Positions 37,240 through 48,373 are shown, counted from the first letter of the stretch. The stretch is DNA of 64,000 nt from Propionivibrio sp. (GCA_016705685.1 JADJLB010000001.1:682001-746000), one strand, 5' to 3'. Made by a program: numbers and translations. The notes: generated from the letters alone by a model not told the origin.

Positions 37240-37749
37240 ATGGCAAAAAAGGGGAGCCTGCGCGAATTTCAGGCGCACTTGGCAAAGCGGCTGGCCGGTG
37301 CCAGTGACCAGAGCGCTGCCGGCCTGCTCGGCATCCAGTCGGGGAGAGACTACTGGTTGCTCAGTCTGTTCGATTCCGGCGAAATCATTCCGCTACCGCC
37401 ACTTACTGGCGTTCCTCTGACCAAACCCTGGTTTGTCGGCATTGCGAATATTCGTGGAAACCTTTATTCGGTTGCCGACTTTTCCGCGTTTCAGGGCAAG
37501 GAAGTCACGCCGCAAAACGCCAGTTCGCGATTGTTGCTGATTGGCACTCGACACGGCGACAACGCCGCCCTGTTGATGCCGCGCGTACTGGGTCTACGCA
37601 ATATGGACGATATGACGCCCGTTGCGACGGATCCCAATGCGCCGTCCTGGGCCACTGAAGCCTATGCCGATAAGGAAGGGCGCCACTGGAAAATGCTGAA
37701 TGTGCGCAAGCTTCTGGCAGACGAAACATTCATGGACATTAGCGTGTAA
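37240..37749 (+). CDS. pilI: CheW-like adaptor PilI
   Basis: 169 residues. A CheW domain spans about residues 35-160; it includes EIIPLPPLTGVPLTKPWFVGIANIRGNLYSVADFSAF in the typical CheW order (shown here only as position, residues about 47-85) and a C-terminal WKMLNVRKLLADETFMDI. It should couple the receptor PilJ to the kinase ChpA. It sits between pilH and pilJ in the operon. Confidence 0.91.
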   Translation: MAKKGSLREFQAHLAKRLAGASDQSAAGLLGIQSGRDYWLLSLFDSGEIIPLPPLTGVPLTKPWFVGIANIRGNLYSVADFSAFQGKEVTPQNASSRLLLIGTRHGDNAALLMPRVLGLRNMDDMTPVATDPNAPSWATEAYADKEGRHWKMLNVRKLLADETFMDISV

Positions 37750-37812
37750 TCCCGTCGGTATCCTTGGCGCACTTGACAACTCTCACCCTCTAGACGTTGT
37801 AACCGGAGAAAC

Positions 37813-39981
37813 ATGATGGCGTTCAACCTGAAATTGCCGAAGTTACTATCTGGCACAAACAATCCATCCGAACATACGGTGTCCGACACCACGATCATGG
37901 ATGACGTGCAGCCACTCGCCTCGCAAAAAAACCAGGCCGGCTCGGGTTTCCTCGGGCAATACTCGGTCATCAAGCAATTGCAGATTCTTGGTGGCGTTCT
38001 TCTTCTGGTGATGTTGATTATCTTCGCGCTGGTTTATCGCGACAACCGGGAATCCACCTTTGGTAGCGCTTACATCGCGACTGCCGGTGAAATGCGAATG
38101 CTTTCGCAACGGCTGGCCAAGGCATCCAGCCTTGCGCTGCAGGGGAATACCACGGCTTTCAAACAGTTGCGTGAATCGCACGGCCAGTTCCTGACCAACC
38201 TGGAGCGCTTGACCAAAGGCGGCGAGCTGGCCGGAACCACGGTGCCACCGTCGCCCGACAGCGTACAGCCCCAATTGCAGGCACTTACAAAAACCTGGAG
38301 CGCTACTGATGCCGACGCGGTGCAGTTGCTCGACATGGAAACCAACCTGGTCGGGCTCAGCAAGGATGTAACGTCGATTACGGACAAGAACCCCGAAATG
38401 CTCGAACTTTCGGAGCAGGTGGCGGCGCTCAAGCTGCAATCGGGTGCCGGCAATCGTGAAATTGCCGCCGCCAACCAGATGGTGATGTTGACCCAGCGTA
38501 TCGCCAAGAACGCCAGTTCGTTGTTGGTGGGCGAGGAAATCAGCCCCGAAATCGCCTTCCTGCTCGGTAAGGATACGAATACGTTTCGCGAATTGCTGAA
38601 TGCGTTGATCAAGGGCAGCGAAATATTGCGCATTACAGGTACGACCGATCCGGAGGCCAAACGAAAACTCGGCGATCTCGAAAACAGTTTCAAGGAATAC
38701 CAGAATGCCGTTGGCGGTATTCTGGGCAGCATGCAGCGACTGACCCTCGCAAAACGGGCGGGAACCTCGATTTTCCGGAGCAGTGAAGAGTTGCTGGAGG
38801 CGACAGACCAATTGGCGAAAGCCTATCAGGAGAATATTGCGGGCCGGTTGGTTTATGGCCTGACTTATGCTGTCCTGATTCTACTGGCCCTCGCCACGCT
38901 GACGATGATGGCCAAAGTGTACCTTGACGATACGCGGCGACAGGCGCAGGTGGCCGATGAGAGCCGTCAGGCAACCGAGTCAATCAACCGTCAAAACCAG
39001 GACGCCATTTTGCGCCTGATGAACGAACTGGGCGATCTGGCCGACGGCGACCTGACCGTCACCGCGACCGTTTCCGAAGACATTACCGGCGCCATTGCCG
39101 ATTCGATCAACTACACGATTGAAGAACTCCGCGTTCTGGTGCGACGAATCAACGATGCAGCGGGACGAGTGACCACTGCCACCGGCATCGCACAGAGAAC
39201 CTCGGTCGAATTGCTTGAAGCGGCGCAGCGCCAGTCGGAGGAAATTCAGGCTGCCGGCAAATCGGTTCTGGCCATGGCCAGTTCGATGACCAAGGTGTCG
39301 GGCGACGCCGACCAGTCAGCCCAGGTGGCCCGCCAGTCGCTGGCTGCCGCCGGTAAGGGGGCGCAGGCGGTGCAGGATTCGATCAAGGGGATGAACGAAA
39401 TTCGCGAGCAGATTCAGGAGACGTCGAAACGGATCAAGCGCCTTGGTGAATCCTCGCAAGAAATCGGTGAAATCGTCGAACTGATTTCCGACATTACCGA
39501 ACAGACCAACGTACTGGCGTTGAATGCCGCCATTCAGGCGGCCTCTGCCGGTGATGCGGGACGCGGCTTTACCGTGGTTGCCGAGGAAGTCCAGCGACTT
39601 GCTGAACGTTCCGGCGAGGCCACCAAACAGATTGCGGCGATCGTCAAGACCATTCAGACCGACACGCAGGATGCCGTGTCCGCCATGGAAGAATCGACGC
39701 GCGGTGTGGTCGAAGGCGCGAAACTCTCCGACGCTACCGGACAGGCGCTGGCCGAGATCGGGTCGGTTTCGCAGAATCTTGCCGAACTGATCGAAAATAT
39801 TTCGGGTGCAACGCGTGAGCAGGCGGACTCGGCAACCGGCGTCGCGGGCAAGATGCAGGACATCCTGCGTGTTACGGAGCAGACGACGACCGGGACGCAA
39901 CAGACCGCTACGGCGGTAGGCGAACTGGCCGACCTGGCAACGGAACTGAAGGGTTCGGTTGCCGGCTTCAAAGTGGGCTGA
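37813..39981 (+). CDS. pilJ: Type IV pilus methyl-accepting chemotaxis receptor PilJ
   Basis: 722 residues; ATG 37813 or the adjacent ATG 37816, with GGAG upstream. A first transmembrane segment near residues 58-76 is followed by a periplasmic region with two PilJ-type helical modules (each containing [13 protein letters not shown]-like sequence) and a second transmembrane segment near residues 350-372. A HAMP-like stretch and a long cytoplasmic signalling coiled coil follow, with the conserved tip [19 protein letters not shown] near residue 560. It should sense surface contact or pilus state and control ChpA. Confidence 0.94.
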   Translation: MMAFNLKLPKLLSGTNNPSEHTVSDTTIMDDVQPLASQKNQAGSGFLGQYSVIKQLQILGGVLLLVMLIIFALVYRDNRESTFGSAYIATAGEMRMLSQRLAKASSLALQGNTTAFKQLRESHGQFLTNLERLTKGGELAGTTVPPSPDSVQPQLQALTKTWSATDADAVQLLDMETNLVGLSKDVTSITDKNPEMLELSEQVAALKLQSGAGNREIAAANQMVMLTQRIAKNASSLLVGEEISPEIAFLLGKDTNTFRELLNALIKGSEILRITGTTDPEAKRKLGDLENSFKEYQNAVGGILGSMQRLTLAKRAGTSIFRSSEELLEATDQLAKAYQENIAGRLVYGLTYAVLILLALATLTMMAKVYLDDTRRQAQVADESRQATESINRQNQDAILRLMNELGDLADGDLTVTATVSEDITGAIADSINYTIEELRVLVRRINDAAGRVTTATGIAQRTSVELLEAAQRQSEEIQAAGKSVLAMASSMTKVSGDADQSAQVARQSLAAAGKGAQAVQDSIKGMNEIREQIQETSKRIKRLGESSQEIGEIVELISDITEQTNVLALNAAIQAASAGDAGRGFTVVAEEVQRLAERSGEATKQIAAIVKTIQTDTQDAVSAMEESTRGVVEGAKLSDATGQALAEIGSVSQNLAELIENISGATREQADSATGVAGKMQDILRVTEQTTTGTQQTATAVGELADLATELKGSVAGFKVG

Positions 39982-40020
39982 GCCCAGAGCACTGAGCAGA
40001 GATCGGAGATACTGTCCCAA

Positions 40021-43000
40021 ATGAATGCCGCGACGGAATTCGATGTCGGCCCGCTAACCTGGGTCAAGAGCGAGATCGACCTGGCGCTGGAGCGTGCCGA
40101 TCAGGCACTGCAGCAGTTTTCCGCAAGCGCTACTGACGGTGCGGGAGATCTGACGCAGCTCAAGTTTTGCCGTACCCATCTGCACCAGGTGCAAGGTGCG
40201 CTGACGATCGTCGGCCTTGACGGGGTGACTCAGTTTGCCGAAGCCGTCGAAGGAATGCTTGAGGCCATTGAGCAGCAAAAGCGTCCGGGTGACGAAGCAA
40301 GCATTGCCTTGGCACAGCGCTCGCTGGCCGTTATTGGTCATTACTTGGGCGATCTGATCAGTGGTCAGCCGAATCAACCGCTACGCCTTCTGTCGCACTA
40401 CCGTGAAGTGCAAGCGGCGCGCGGGTTGCAGCACGCCTCGGCGACGGATCTGTTCTTCCCGGATTTGACGGCTCGCCCGCCGCGTCGTGAAACCCCGGCG
40501 CCGAAGGTTATGCAAAGCGAGTTTCTGCGCCTCTTGCGGCAAGAACGTGCGCACTTTCAGCACGGCCTCCTGTCGTGGTTGCGCGCCCCGCAGGATCATC
40601 GCGGCATCCGCGAAATGCTGGACGCGGTGAAACGCATCGAACTTACCCAGGAAGTGGCCTCGGCCCGCGCCTTCTGGTGGATCACCAGCGGCTTCCTTTC
40701 CGCACTGGCCGAGGATGGCTTGCCGGGGGAAACGAACATTAAGCAGTTGTGCGCGCGTATCGATTTGCAGATTCGCCGTCTGATAGAAGGATCAAAGAAT
40801 GTCGCTGAGCGCCTGATGCGCGACGTGCTTTACTACGTCGCCAGCGCGGAAAGCGATAACGTGACGGTGCGGCAGGTCAAAAAAACCTATCAACTGCATG
40901 CCTACATCCCGACCTCGGAGACGAGTGCTCCAGCACCGGAAGAAACGGTTCGTCGCAAGCTTCGTGATGTGATTGCCCTGACCGAGGAAGCCTGGAACAA
41001 GTACTGCACGGGCTCCATCCAATCCTTGCCCTTGTTCAAGGAAAATGCCAACGCCTTGTCGGCGGTCGCCGAACAATTGGGCCACACGGATTTCCGTCGT
41101 TTGGCGCAAGCGATTGCCGCCGCCGCCAATTGGTTGTCGGAAGACAGTTCGCGACATTCTGAAACGATGGCGATGGAAATCGCCACGGCGATCCTGTTAA
41201 CTCAGAACGCACAGGAGAATTTCCAGCGACTGGGTAACGATTTTGCTCATCAGGTGGATGTCACGGTCGCACGCATCCACGGTTGCATTGCCGGATCGCC
41301 GCCCCAACCCGGATCGGAAATTCCTTTGCTCGACGAGATGTCACGTCAGGCGCAGGAAAAGCTGTTGATCGGGCAAGTGGCAAAAGAAATACAAAACAAT
41401 TTTTCGCAAATCGAACAGGTACTCGATGGCTTCTTCCGAGATACCGCGAAGAGTGCGGATCTCGCCAGCCTGGACATCCCATTCCGTCAGGTTACCGGCG
41501 CCCTGAGCATGATGCGTCACGACGCGGCTGCAGACGCTGTGCGTGAGTGCGCTGAAGAAATCAAGCGTTTTTCCGATCCCGAAAATCACCCGCAGGAAAC
41601 CGACTTTGAGCGCGTCGCCAATCAGTTGTCCATGATCGGCTTTTTCATCGATTCGCTGCAACACGGCGCGGTCGACTTTGAAGGCTTTGTCAGGCAGATG
41701 CAGTCGGGTCCGGTGCCAGAGACCGAGGGTGTTGACGAGGAAGAAGGATTCACCGCGGAAGAAGCGCCAGGAACGTTCGAAGCCGACCTGTCGGTTGAGC
41801 AGGAAGTGGAGCGCAAGAAACTCGAAACCCATAAGCTTCTGAGTACTCTCAAGGAACAGCCAGGCAACGAGAATCTGCGCGAGGAAATCAGGCAAAACTT
41901 GGCGGCATTGAAAAACGACGCCGACCTGGTTGCCGATAGTGTGCTCGGCGAACAAACCAAGGCGATGCTGTCGGCATTGGATCTGGGTGACCAAGCGGCG
42001 CCGCAAATTGATCAAGCGATGGCGACGCTCAAGCCGCAACTGCCGGAATCGGTCACCTCGTCGGCAGAAACAGTCCAGCTCTCACAGGCCAGCAACGAGG
42101 AGATTGACGCCGAGCTGCTGGGCATTTTCCTGGAAGAAGCGAATGAAGTTCTGGGCACGATCAATGAGAACCTGCAAGGCTTAAAGAACCAGCCGCATAA
42201 CAGCGAATTACTTACCACGATCCGGCGCTCGTTCCACACCCTCAAGGGGAGTGGCCGCATGGTGGGTCTCAAAGACGTCGGCGAAGTGGCTTGGTCTATC
42301 GAGCAGACCTTGAACCTGTGGTTACGGCAGGAACTGGAAGTCGGTGCAGCCATTTTCGATCTGCTTGACCAGGCACACGCGGTATTCGCGGAGTGGGTCC
42401 GACATCTCGAAAACCAATCGGAAAGCGCACCCGATCCGAGTAGTCTGGTCGCCTTGTCTGAATCGCTTCGGCGCGAAAAGGAGGAGGTGCACGAGACACC
42501 ACCGCTGACATTGGCCGAGCCGGCGATTATTGAATTTACGCTAGCGCCGGAAACGCCAGCGCCGGAAGCAGCTTTCAACGACGCCGTCGCGCCAGAAGCT
42601 GCTCGCGATACGGAAGAGGCGATAGCGAATACGGAGACGCAAGTCGCGCTTCAAGGTGAAGAACCATTCGGCCTTGATTTTCCCCCGTTGCTGTCCGAAC
42701 CGGATGACACCGGCCATTCCGTCGATCTTGAAATGATCGAGATGACGGATGCGGAGATTGCCGCGCCCTTGGTGGATCCCGTTCTGCCGAGTGTCGAGGA
42801 TTCCCTTTCGGGACCGGAGACGCAGACCGAGGAAGCCGTCACTACCGGAGCGGAAGCACAGCCAAAGATCGTCATTTCGCAGACGCTGTACGAGATTTTT
42901 TCCGAAGAAGCGGCCACGCATTTGGCCACGTTGCAACGTGAATTGCCCGTACTCGAAAAAGATGAGTTGACGCCGACCCCGCACGACATGTACCGGGCGG

Positions 43001-45714
43001 CGCATACGCTGGCCGGCATCTCGGCAACCGTCGGGATAGCGTCGGTCAACCAATTGGGCGTTGCACTCGAACACGCGCTGTTAAGACGCGACAACTCGGC
43101 GCAGCCGGGTAGCCTCGAGGCATTGGGTATTGTCCGGCAGGCCGTCGGTGAAATCGACCTGATGCTGTCTTCATTGGCTGATCAGAGAGAACCCCAGGTT
43201 CCCGCTGGCCTGATCGAAGCGCTGGATGCGCTGTATCCAGCAAACGTGGTTGTTGCACCTCAGGAAGCGTTGGTGGAGCAACACGATGTGCCTGAACAAC
43301 CAGAAGGGGGTGGCGCAATCCCCGCGCAGGAAGCACCACCCGTCGACTTTGAACATAAAGCCACTTTCTTGTCTGACGTCAAACAACTGCAAGACGAAGT
43401 GGACGAACAGCTTCTGCCGATCTTCCTCGAAGAAGCGCTGGATCTGAACCAAGGGATTTCCTCGCAACTGCGCATCCTGCGCAATGAACCGAACAACGCC
43501 GAAGCGGTACGCTCGCTCAAGCGTTTGCTGCATACATTGAAGGGTAGCGCCCGGATGGCTGGGGCGATGAATCTGGGCGAAATTACACACGCCATTGAGA
43601 CGCGTGTCGATCAGGCGAGCAGTGCAGCAGGCATTGCGCTCGATGAAATCGATGAAATCGACAATGCGTTTGATTCGGTTCTGCATATTTTCGAACGCCT
43701 CCAGCGCGGTGAATCCCTTGATCTGCCCGCGGCGACACCATCAACGAGCAAGACCGAAGCCGATGCGACGGTGGTCGCTAAGCCGGCTGTTGCGCCGGAA
43801 AAGGCCGTTGTTGCCGTGGAACGTCGCGCCGATCGCCTGCAGATTGCCGTTGCTGAAAGCGAAGTCGATAGCGATATCGCGGCACAGAAGGCCACATTGC
43901 GTGTGCGTGCGGATGTCATCGACCGTTTGGTCAATGAGGCCGGCGAACTGGCGATAGCGCGCGCGCGAATCGAAGGCGAGATGCGTAGCCTGAAGACATC
44001 GTTGCTCGATCTGACCGAAAACGTGATTCGTTTACGTCGTCAATTGCGCGAAATCGAAATTCAGGCCGAATCACAAATGCAGTCGCGCACGGCGCAGACC
44101 GACGAACATCATGTCGGATTCGATCCGCTGGAGCTTGACCGTTTTACCCGGTTCCAGGAACTGACACGGATGATGGCCGAGTCGGTCAACGACGTGGCCA
44201 CAGTCCAACAAAACCTGCTTAAGAACCTGGACGATGCCAACGCGTCAATCGTTGCACAGGCGCGCCTGAACCGTGAGGTCCAACAAGCACTCATGTCGGT
44301 GCGCATGGTCCCCTTCGGAAGTCTGGCTGATCGTCTGTACCGTATCGTCAGACAGACATCCAAAGAGCTTAACAAACGCGCCAACCTGGAAATCAGCGGT
44401 AGCCAGGTAGAACTGGATCGTAGCGTTCTGGACAAGATGGGTGCTCCGCTTGAGCATATGCTGCGCAACGCGATTGCCCACGGTCTCGAAGATCGTGATA
44501 CGCGAATTGCTCAAGGAAAGCCGGATATCGGGGAAATTTCGCTGGCGCTCAAGCAGGAAGGCAACGAAATCATTCTGAGCTTTTCCGATGATGGTGCCGG
44601 TCTCGATTACGAGCGCATTCGCGCACGCGCCGTCGAAGCAGGGCTGCTCGCTGGGGATGAGGACGCAACCCCGGCACGTCTGGCCGACATGATTTTTAAC
44701 TCCGGTTTTTCAACAGCATCGGGGGTATCCCAGGTCGCCGGCCGCGGGGTAGGCATGGACGTGGTCAAGGCCGCCGTCAGCAGCCTGGGCGGGCGGATCG
44801 AGATCGTCTCCTCAGCCGGAAAGGGTACGGAGTTCTTGCTTTACATTCCGCTGACGCTGGCGGTAACCAAAGCGCTCCTGGTTCGTGCCGGCAGCAAGAC
44901 CTATGCCGTTCCCTCGGTGATGATCGAGCAGGTGCTCGATCTCAAGGAGTCCGCGCTAATACGAATTCGCGATGCCCGCAGTGCAGAGTGGATGGGGCAT
45001 CAGTATCCCTTCGATTATCTGCCCCATTTGCTTGGCGATAGCCTGGCTCGGCCTGATCAGCAACGTCAATACTGGATATTGCTGCTACGCAGCGGCGCGC
45101 AACGTATTTCGGTTCAGGTCGATGAACTTCTTGGCAACCAGGAAATAGTCGTCAAGAACATCGGGCCACAACTCGCCCGTGTGATCGGTATCGATGGTGC
45201 GACGGTGCTGGGCAATGGACAGGTTGTCCTGATTCTCAACCCGGTCGCGCTGGGTCGTCGCCCGGTGAGTGACGAAACCGTTGTTTCTGATCAGTCGGCG
45301 CACGACATCCGGGAGGCCGAGACCGTCAGCGCCGTGCTGCCCAAGGTCATGATCGTTGACGATTCATTGACGGTACGCAAGATCACCGGCCGCTTGCTGG
45401 CTCGTGAAGGGTATCAGGTACTCACCGCCAAGGATGGCGTCGAAGCTCTGGAACAGTTGCTCGACGTTGTTCCTGAAGTCATGATCGTCGATATTGAAAT
45501 GCCGCGCATGGACGGATTTGACCTGACCCGAAACATCCGTGCCGACGCTCGGCTGAAAGCCATACCAATCATCATGATTACGTCGCGTACGGCCGATAAG
45601 CACCGCGCCTATGCCATTGAAATCGGGGTCAACAACTACCTGGGCAAGCCCTATCAGGAAGAAGAGCTGCTGCAGCTCGTGGCTGATTACGTTTCGCGAC
45701 AGCAAAAGGCCTGA
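40021..45714 (+). CDS. chpA: Hybrid CheA-type histidine kinase ChpA/PilL
   Basis: 1897 residues. The N-terminal half holds degenerate phosphotransfer-like modules (HQVQGAL near residue 55, RQVTGAL near 490). Three full Hpt domains follow: His739 (HTLKGSGRMVG), His995 (HTLAGISATVG) and His1171 (HTLKGSARMAG), separated by acidic linkers. Then come the dimerisation region (VIDRLVNEAGELAIARARIE near 1300), the HATPase (MLRNAIAHGLED near 1480, GRGVGMDVVKAAV), a CheW domain (about 1616-1746) and a C-terminal receiver (IVDDSLTVRKITGRLL, phospho-Asp near 1823 in MIVDIEMPRMDG). It phosphorylates PilG and PilH. No pilK or chpB methylation genes follow. Confidence 0.95.
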   Translation: MNAATEFDVGPLTWVKSEIDLALERADQALQQFSASATDGAGDLTQLKFCRTHLHQVQGALTIVGLDGVTQFAEAVEGMLEAIEQQKRPGDEASIALAQRSLAVIGHYLGDLISGQPNQPLRLLSHYREVQAARGLQHASATDLFFPDLTARPPRRETPAPKVMQSEFLRLLRQERAHFQHGLLSWLRAPQDHRGIREMLDAVKRIELTQEVASARAFWWITSGFLSALAEDGLPGETNIKQLCARIDLQIRRLIEGSKNVAERLMRDVLYYVASAESDNVTVRQVKKTYQLHAYIPTSETSAPAPEETVRRKLRDVIALTEEAWNKYCTGSIQSLPLFKENANALSAVAEQLGHTDFRRLAQAIAAAANWLSEDSSRHSETMAMEIATAILLTQNAQENFQRLGNDFAHQVDVTVARIHGCIAGSPPQPGSEIPLLDEMSRQAQEKLLIGQVAKEIQNNFSQIEQVLDGFFRDTAKSADLASLDIPFRQVTGALSMMRHDAAADAVRECAEEIKRFSDPENHPQETDFERVANQLSMIGFFIDSLQHGAVDFEGFVRQMQSGPVPETEGVDEEEGFTAEEAPGTFEADLSVEQEVERKKLETHKLLSTLKEQPGNENLREEIRQNLAALKNDADLVADSVLGEQTKAMLSALDLGDQAAPQIDQAMATLKPQLPESVTSSAETVQLSQASNEEIDAELLGIFLEEANEVLGTINENLQGLKNQPHNSELLTTIRRSFHTLKGSGRMVGLKDVGEVAWSIEQTLNLWLRQELEVGAAIFDLLDQAHAVFAEWVRHLENQSESAPDPSSLVALSESLRREKEEVHETPPLTLAEPAIIEFTLAPETPAPEAAFNDAVAPEAARDTEEAIANTETQVALQGEEPFGLDFPPLLSEPDDTGHSVDLEMIEMTDAEIAAPLVDPVLPSVEDSLSGPETQTEEAVTTGAEAQPKIVISQTLYEIFSEEAATHLATLQRELPVLEKDELTPTPHDMYRAAHTLAGISATVGIASVNQLGVALEHALLRRDNSAQPGSLEALGIVRQAVGEIDLMLSSLADQREPQVPAGLIEALDALYPANVVVAPQEALVEQHDVPEQPEGGGAIPAQEAPPVDFEHKATFLSDVKQLQDEVDEQLLPIFLEEALDLNQGISSQLRILRNEPNNAEAVRSLKRLLHTLKGSARMAGAMNLGEITHAIETRVDQASSAAGIALDEIDEIDNAFDSVLHIFERLQRGESLDLPAATPSTSKTEADATVVAKPAVAPEKAVVAVERRADRLQIAVAESEVDSDIAAQKATLRVRADVIDRLVNEAGELAIARARIEGEMRSLKTSLLDLTENVIRLRRQLREIEIQAESQMQSRTAQTDEHHVGFDPLELDRFTRFQELTRMMAESVNDVATVQQNLLKNLDDANASIVAQARLNREVQQALMSVRMVPFGSLADRLYRIVRQTSKELNKRANLEISGSQVELDRSVLDKMGAPLEHMLRNAIAHGLEDRDTRIAQGKPDIGEISLALKQEGNEIILSFSDDGAGLDYERIRARAVEAGLLAGDEDATPARLADMIFNSGFSTASGVSQVAGRGVGMDVVKAAVSSLGGRIEIVSSAGKGTEFLLYIPLTLAVTKALLVRAGSKTYAVPSVMIEQVLDLKESALIRIRDARSAEWMGHQYPFDYLPHLLGDSLARPDQQRQYWILLLRSGAQRISVQVDELLGNQEIVVKNIGPQLARVIGIDGATVLGNGQVVLILNPVALGRRPVSDETVVSDQSAHDIREAETVSAVLPKVMIVDDSLTVRKITGRLLAREGYQVLTAKDGVEALEQLLDVVPEVMIVDIEMPRMDGFDLTRNIRADARLKAIPIIMITSRTADKHRAYAIEIGVNNYLGKPYQEEELLQLVADYVSRQQKA

Positions 45715-45836
45715 GCGCGGCGCCAATCACCGGGAAGCGGCTCTTGTGTCGAACCGTGCGTCGGACATCGAATCGGCGTGAAGGCTCTGCTCCCGCATGT
45801 CGCGTCAATGATGGCTGAATCGAGCATTGATTCCCT

Positions 45837-45865
45837 TTGTATCGACTGACGCCAATGATTAAAAT
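45837..45865 (+). promoter_or_regulatory. Sigma-70-like promoter directly before yqgE
   Basis: TTGTAT (45837-45842), a 17-base spacer and TAAAAT (45860-45865) fit a sigma-70 promoter. The expected transcription start coincides with the yqgE ATG at 45872 and there is no Shine-Dalgarno, so the mRNA may be leaderless. Confidence 0.5.
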
Positions 45866-45871
45866 GTGTTC

Positions 45872-46432
45872 ATGCAGAACATCAACCTGACTGACCACTT
45901 TCTCATCGCCATGCCGGCGCTGGACGATCCATTTTTTTCGAAAGCTCTGATTTACATCGCCGAGCACAACGAACAGGGCGCGCTAGGGATCATCGTAAAC
46001 CGTCCGATCGATATGAGTCTGGCGACACTGTTCGAGAAGATCGACGTACCTCTTGAGTCCTTTGATCTGGCCAATTTGCCGATCTTCTTTGGGGGGCCGG
46101 TTCAGACCGATCGAGGCTTCGTTCTGCATCGGCCGGTAGGTGAGTGGCAATCGACATTGGCCATCAATCGGGATGTCGGGCTGACCAGTTCGCGCGATGT
46201 ACTGCAGGCTGTGGCCCGCGAGGGGAAGCCGCGCGAAATCATGGTCACGCTTGGTTATTCAGGCTGGGGTGCAGGTCAGCTGGAAAATGAACTGGCTCAA
46301 AACACCTGGTTAACCGTACCCGCCGACCCGCGAATCCTGTTCGATCTGCCCTATGAAGACAGATTGCCTTCGGCGATGGAAATACTGGGCGTAGACCTGA
46401 CCAATCTCGCGGTAAAGGCTGGGCATGCTTGA
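45872..46432 (+). CDS. yqgE: YqgE/AlgH family protein (DUF179)
   Basis: 186 residues from ATG 45872 (a GTG two codons earlier is less likely). The N-terminus [21 protein letters not shown], the central [12 protein letters not shown] and [15 protein letters not shown], and [14 protein letters not shown] are the YqgE/AlgH signatures. The family's biochemical role is unclear; AlgH was named for alginate regulation. It overlaps ruvX by 8 bases, an arrangement conserved across proteobacteria. Confidence 0.94.
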   Translation: MQNINLTDHFLIAMPALDDPFFSKALIYIAEHNEQGALGIIVNRPIDMSLATLFEKIDVPLESFDLANLPIFFGGPVQTDRGFVLHRPVGEWQSTLAINRDVGLTSSRDVLQAVAREGKPREIMVTLGYSGWGAGQLENELAQNTWLTVPADPRILFDLPYEDRLPSAMEILGVDLTNLAVKAGHA

Positions 46433-46892
46433 ATCGGTCAAGCGCAATCACGGAACGATACTCGCTTTTGATTTCGGTGAAAAACGGATTGGCGTGGCCG
46501 TGGGGGAGTGTGAGTTGGGGCAGGCGCACCCTCTGACCACGATCCGCAGTGAGCTGAACCAGGATCGCTTCAATACGATCGCGGCGCTGATCCGCGAATG
46601 GCAACCCATCAGTTTGGTCGTTGGCTTGCCGGTAGCGCTCGACGGGACGGCGCACACCATGACCGCGCGCTGCACCCGTTTTGCCAACCAGTTACGCGGC
46701 CGCTTCGGCCTTCCCGTCGATTTCGCCGAAGAGCGCTTGAGTTCAGTCGAAGCCGAAGAAAAACTGCGCGAAAGCGGCCATAATTCGAAAAGCGCCAGGG
46801 AACATATCGACGCGCTTTCTGCCCAGATCATCTTGCAGAGTTTTTTTGAGCGCGCTGCCGAACGAACGATTGCTGTCTCTAGGGAACAATAA
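46425..46892 (+). CDS. ruvX: Putative Holliday junction resolvase / pre-16S rRNA nuclease
   Basis: 155 residues. RNase H-like fold: first catalytic Asp in [15 protein letters not shown], Glu in [10 protein letters not shown] region and [15 protein letters not shown], and a C-terminal Asp in [15 protein letters not shown]. YqgF/RuvX proteins process the 5' end of 16S rRNA precursor and resemble RuvC. It starts inside the end of yqgE and is followed 4 bases later by pyrR. Confidence 0.93.
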   Translation: MLESVKRNHGTILAFDFGEKRIGVAVGECELGQAHPLTTIRSELNQDRFNTIAALIREWQPISLVVGLPVALDGTAHTMTARCTRFANQLRGRFGLPVDFAEERLSSVEAEEKLRESGHNSKSAREHIDALSAQIILQSFFERAAERTIAVSREQ

Positions 46893-46896
46893 GCAC

Positions 46897-47403
46897 ATGC
46901 CACTCACCAATCTCCCCGATGCCGAAATGCAATGTGTCGAACTGGCCAAACTGGTTCGACCCCAACTGCAGCCGAATACCATGCTGGTTGGTATTCACAG
47001 CGGCGGTGTCTGGGTTGCCCGGCGGTTGCACGAATTACTCGGAATGACTGGGGAGATCGGTCAGATCGACGTTTCCTTCTACCGCGATGATTTTGGTGAG
47101 AAGGGTCTGCACCCGCAAGTCAAGCCCACCCTGATCCCCTTTGATGTGGAAGCTCGCCCGCTAATTCTCGTCGACGACGTGTTATACACCGGACGCACAA
47201 CGCGCGCGGCCGTAAATGAGCTGTTCGACTACGGGCGTCCGGCCAGCATCAAGCTCGCCGTCCTTGCTGATCGCGGTGGACGTGAGCTGCCGATATGTGC
47301 CGAATTTTGCACCTGGCAGGTTGAACTCGGTGACAACGAAGAGCTGGTGCTTGAACCCGAGGTGGCCGGCAGGTTGCAATGGAAGCGGGTGGAACATGCT
47401 TGA
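46897..47403 (+). CDS. pyrR: PyrR bifunctional protein / uracil phosphoribosyltransferase
   Basis: 168 residues from ATG 46897; AGGGA is upstream. The PRPP-binding loop [20 protein letters not shown] near residue 88 and the N-terminal [12 protein letters not shown] match PyrR. In Gram-positive bacteria PyrR binds mRNA to attenuate pyr operons and also has uracil phosphoribosyltransferase activity. No attenuator is visible here, so the enzymatic role may dominate. It overlaps pyrB by 8 bases. Confidence 0.93.
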   Translation: MPLTNLPDAEMQCVELAKLVRPQLQPNTMLVGIHSGGVWVARRLHELLGMTGEIGQIDVSFYRDDFGEKGLHPQVKPTLIPFDVEARPLILVDDVLYTGRTTRAAVNELFDYGRPASIKLAVLADRGGRELPICAEFCTWQVELGDNEELVLEPEVAGRLQWKRVEHA

Positions 47404-48370
47404 CTCGTTGAAACGGAATCCACAGCTCAACGCCAATGGAGAACTGACGCATCTGCTGTCGATTCATGGTCTGCCGGTTGAGATACTGACGCAAGTGCTG
47501 GACACGGCGTCGAGCTTCCTTGAAGTCTCCGACCGTGACGTGAAGAAGGTTCCCCTGCTGAGAGGGAAAAGCGTTTTTAACGTGTTCTTCGAGAATTCGA
47601 CGCGGACGCGAACCACCTTCGAAATTGCGGCTAAACGCCTATCGGCGGACGTCATCAACCTTGATGTGACACGTTCTTCGACGGCCAAAGGCGAAACTCT
47701 GCTCGATACGGTCGATAATCTGGTGGCCATGCACGCCGACATGTTCGTGGTCCGCCACGCCGCTTCGGGGGCGCCTTACCTGATCGTCGATCATCTATAC
47801 CGCGTCGGCCGTCGCGATGTGCATGTCGTCAATGCCGGTGACGGGCGGCATTCACACCCGACGCAAGGCCTGCTCGATATGTACACGATCCGTCATTACA
47901 AGAAAGACTTCACCCAGCTGACCGTGGCCATCGTGGGCGATATTCTGCACTCGCGGGTGGCACGCTCGGACATCCACGCGCTCAAAACCCTGGGAGTAGC
48001 CGAGATCCGTGCGGTTGGCCCGCAGACGCTGATGCCTTTGGAGGTCGAAAAAATGGGCGTGCGTGTCTGCAACGACCTGCAGGTAGGGCTCAAGGATTGT
48101 GACGTAGTGATTATGCTGCGGCTTCAGAATGAACGGATGAACGGGGTTTTGTTGCCCTCGGCGCGAGAATACTTCAGGAGTTATGGACTGACCCCGAAAA
48201 CGCTGGCGCTGGCCAAACCCGATGCCATCGTGATGCATCCGGGGCCGATGAATCGTGGTGTTGAAATTGATTCCGAGGTGGCCGACGGACCACAGGCAGT
48301 CATTTTGCCGCAGGTGTCCTTCGGCATCGCTGTCCGTATGGCAGTCATGAGCATTCTGGCGGGGAACTGA
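47396..48370 (+). CDS. pyrB: Aspartate carbamoyltransferase catalytic subunit
   Basis: 324 residues. It condenses carbamoyl phosphate with aspartate in pyrimidine synthesis. The carbamoyl phosphate site [13 protein letters not shown] lies near residue 60, with [11 protein letters not shown] (80s loop Ser and Lys), HAASGAPY and [13 protein letters not shown] towards the end. No regulatory pyrI gene is present. The downstream inactive-looking dihydroorotase homologue suggests the PyrB-PyrC' dodecamer type known from Pseudomonas. Confidence 0.96.
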   Translation: MLDSLKRNPQLNANGELTHLLSIHGLPVEILTQVLDTASSFLEVSDRDVKKVPLLRGKSVFNVFFENSTRTRTTFEIAAKRLSADVINLDVTRSSTAKGETLLDTVDNLVAMHADMFVVRHAASGAPYLIVDHLYRVGRRDVHVVNAGDGRHSHPTQGLLDMYTIRHYKKDFTQLTVAIVGDILHSRVARSDIHALKTLGVAEIRAVGPQTLMPLEVEKMGVRVCNDLQVGLKDCDVVIMLRLQNERMNGVLLPSAREYFRSYGLTPKTLALAKPDAIVMHPGPMNRGVEIDSEVADGPQAVILPQVSFGIAVRMAVMSILAGN

Positions 48371-48373
48371 GCG

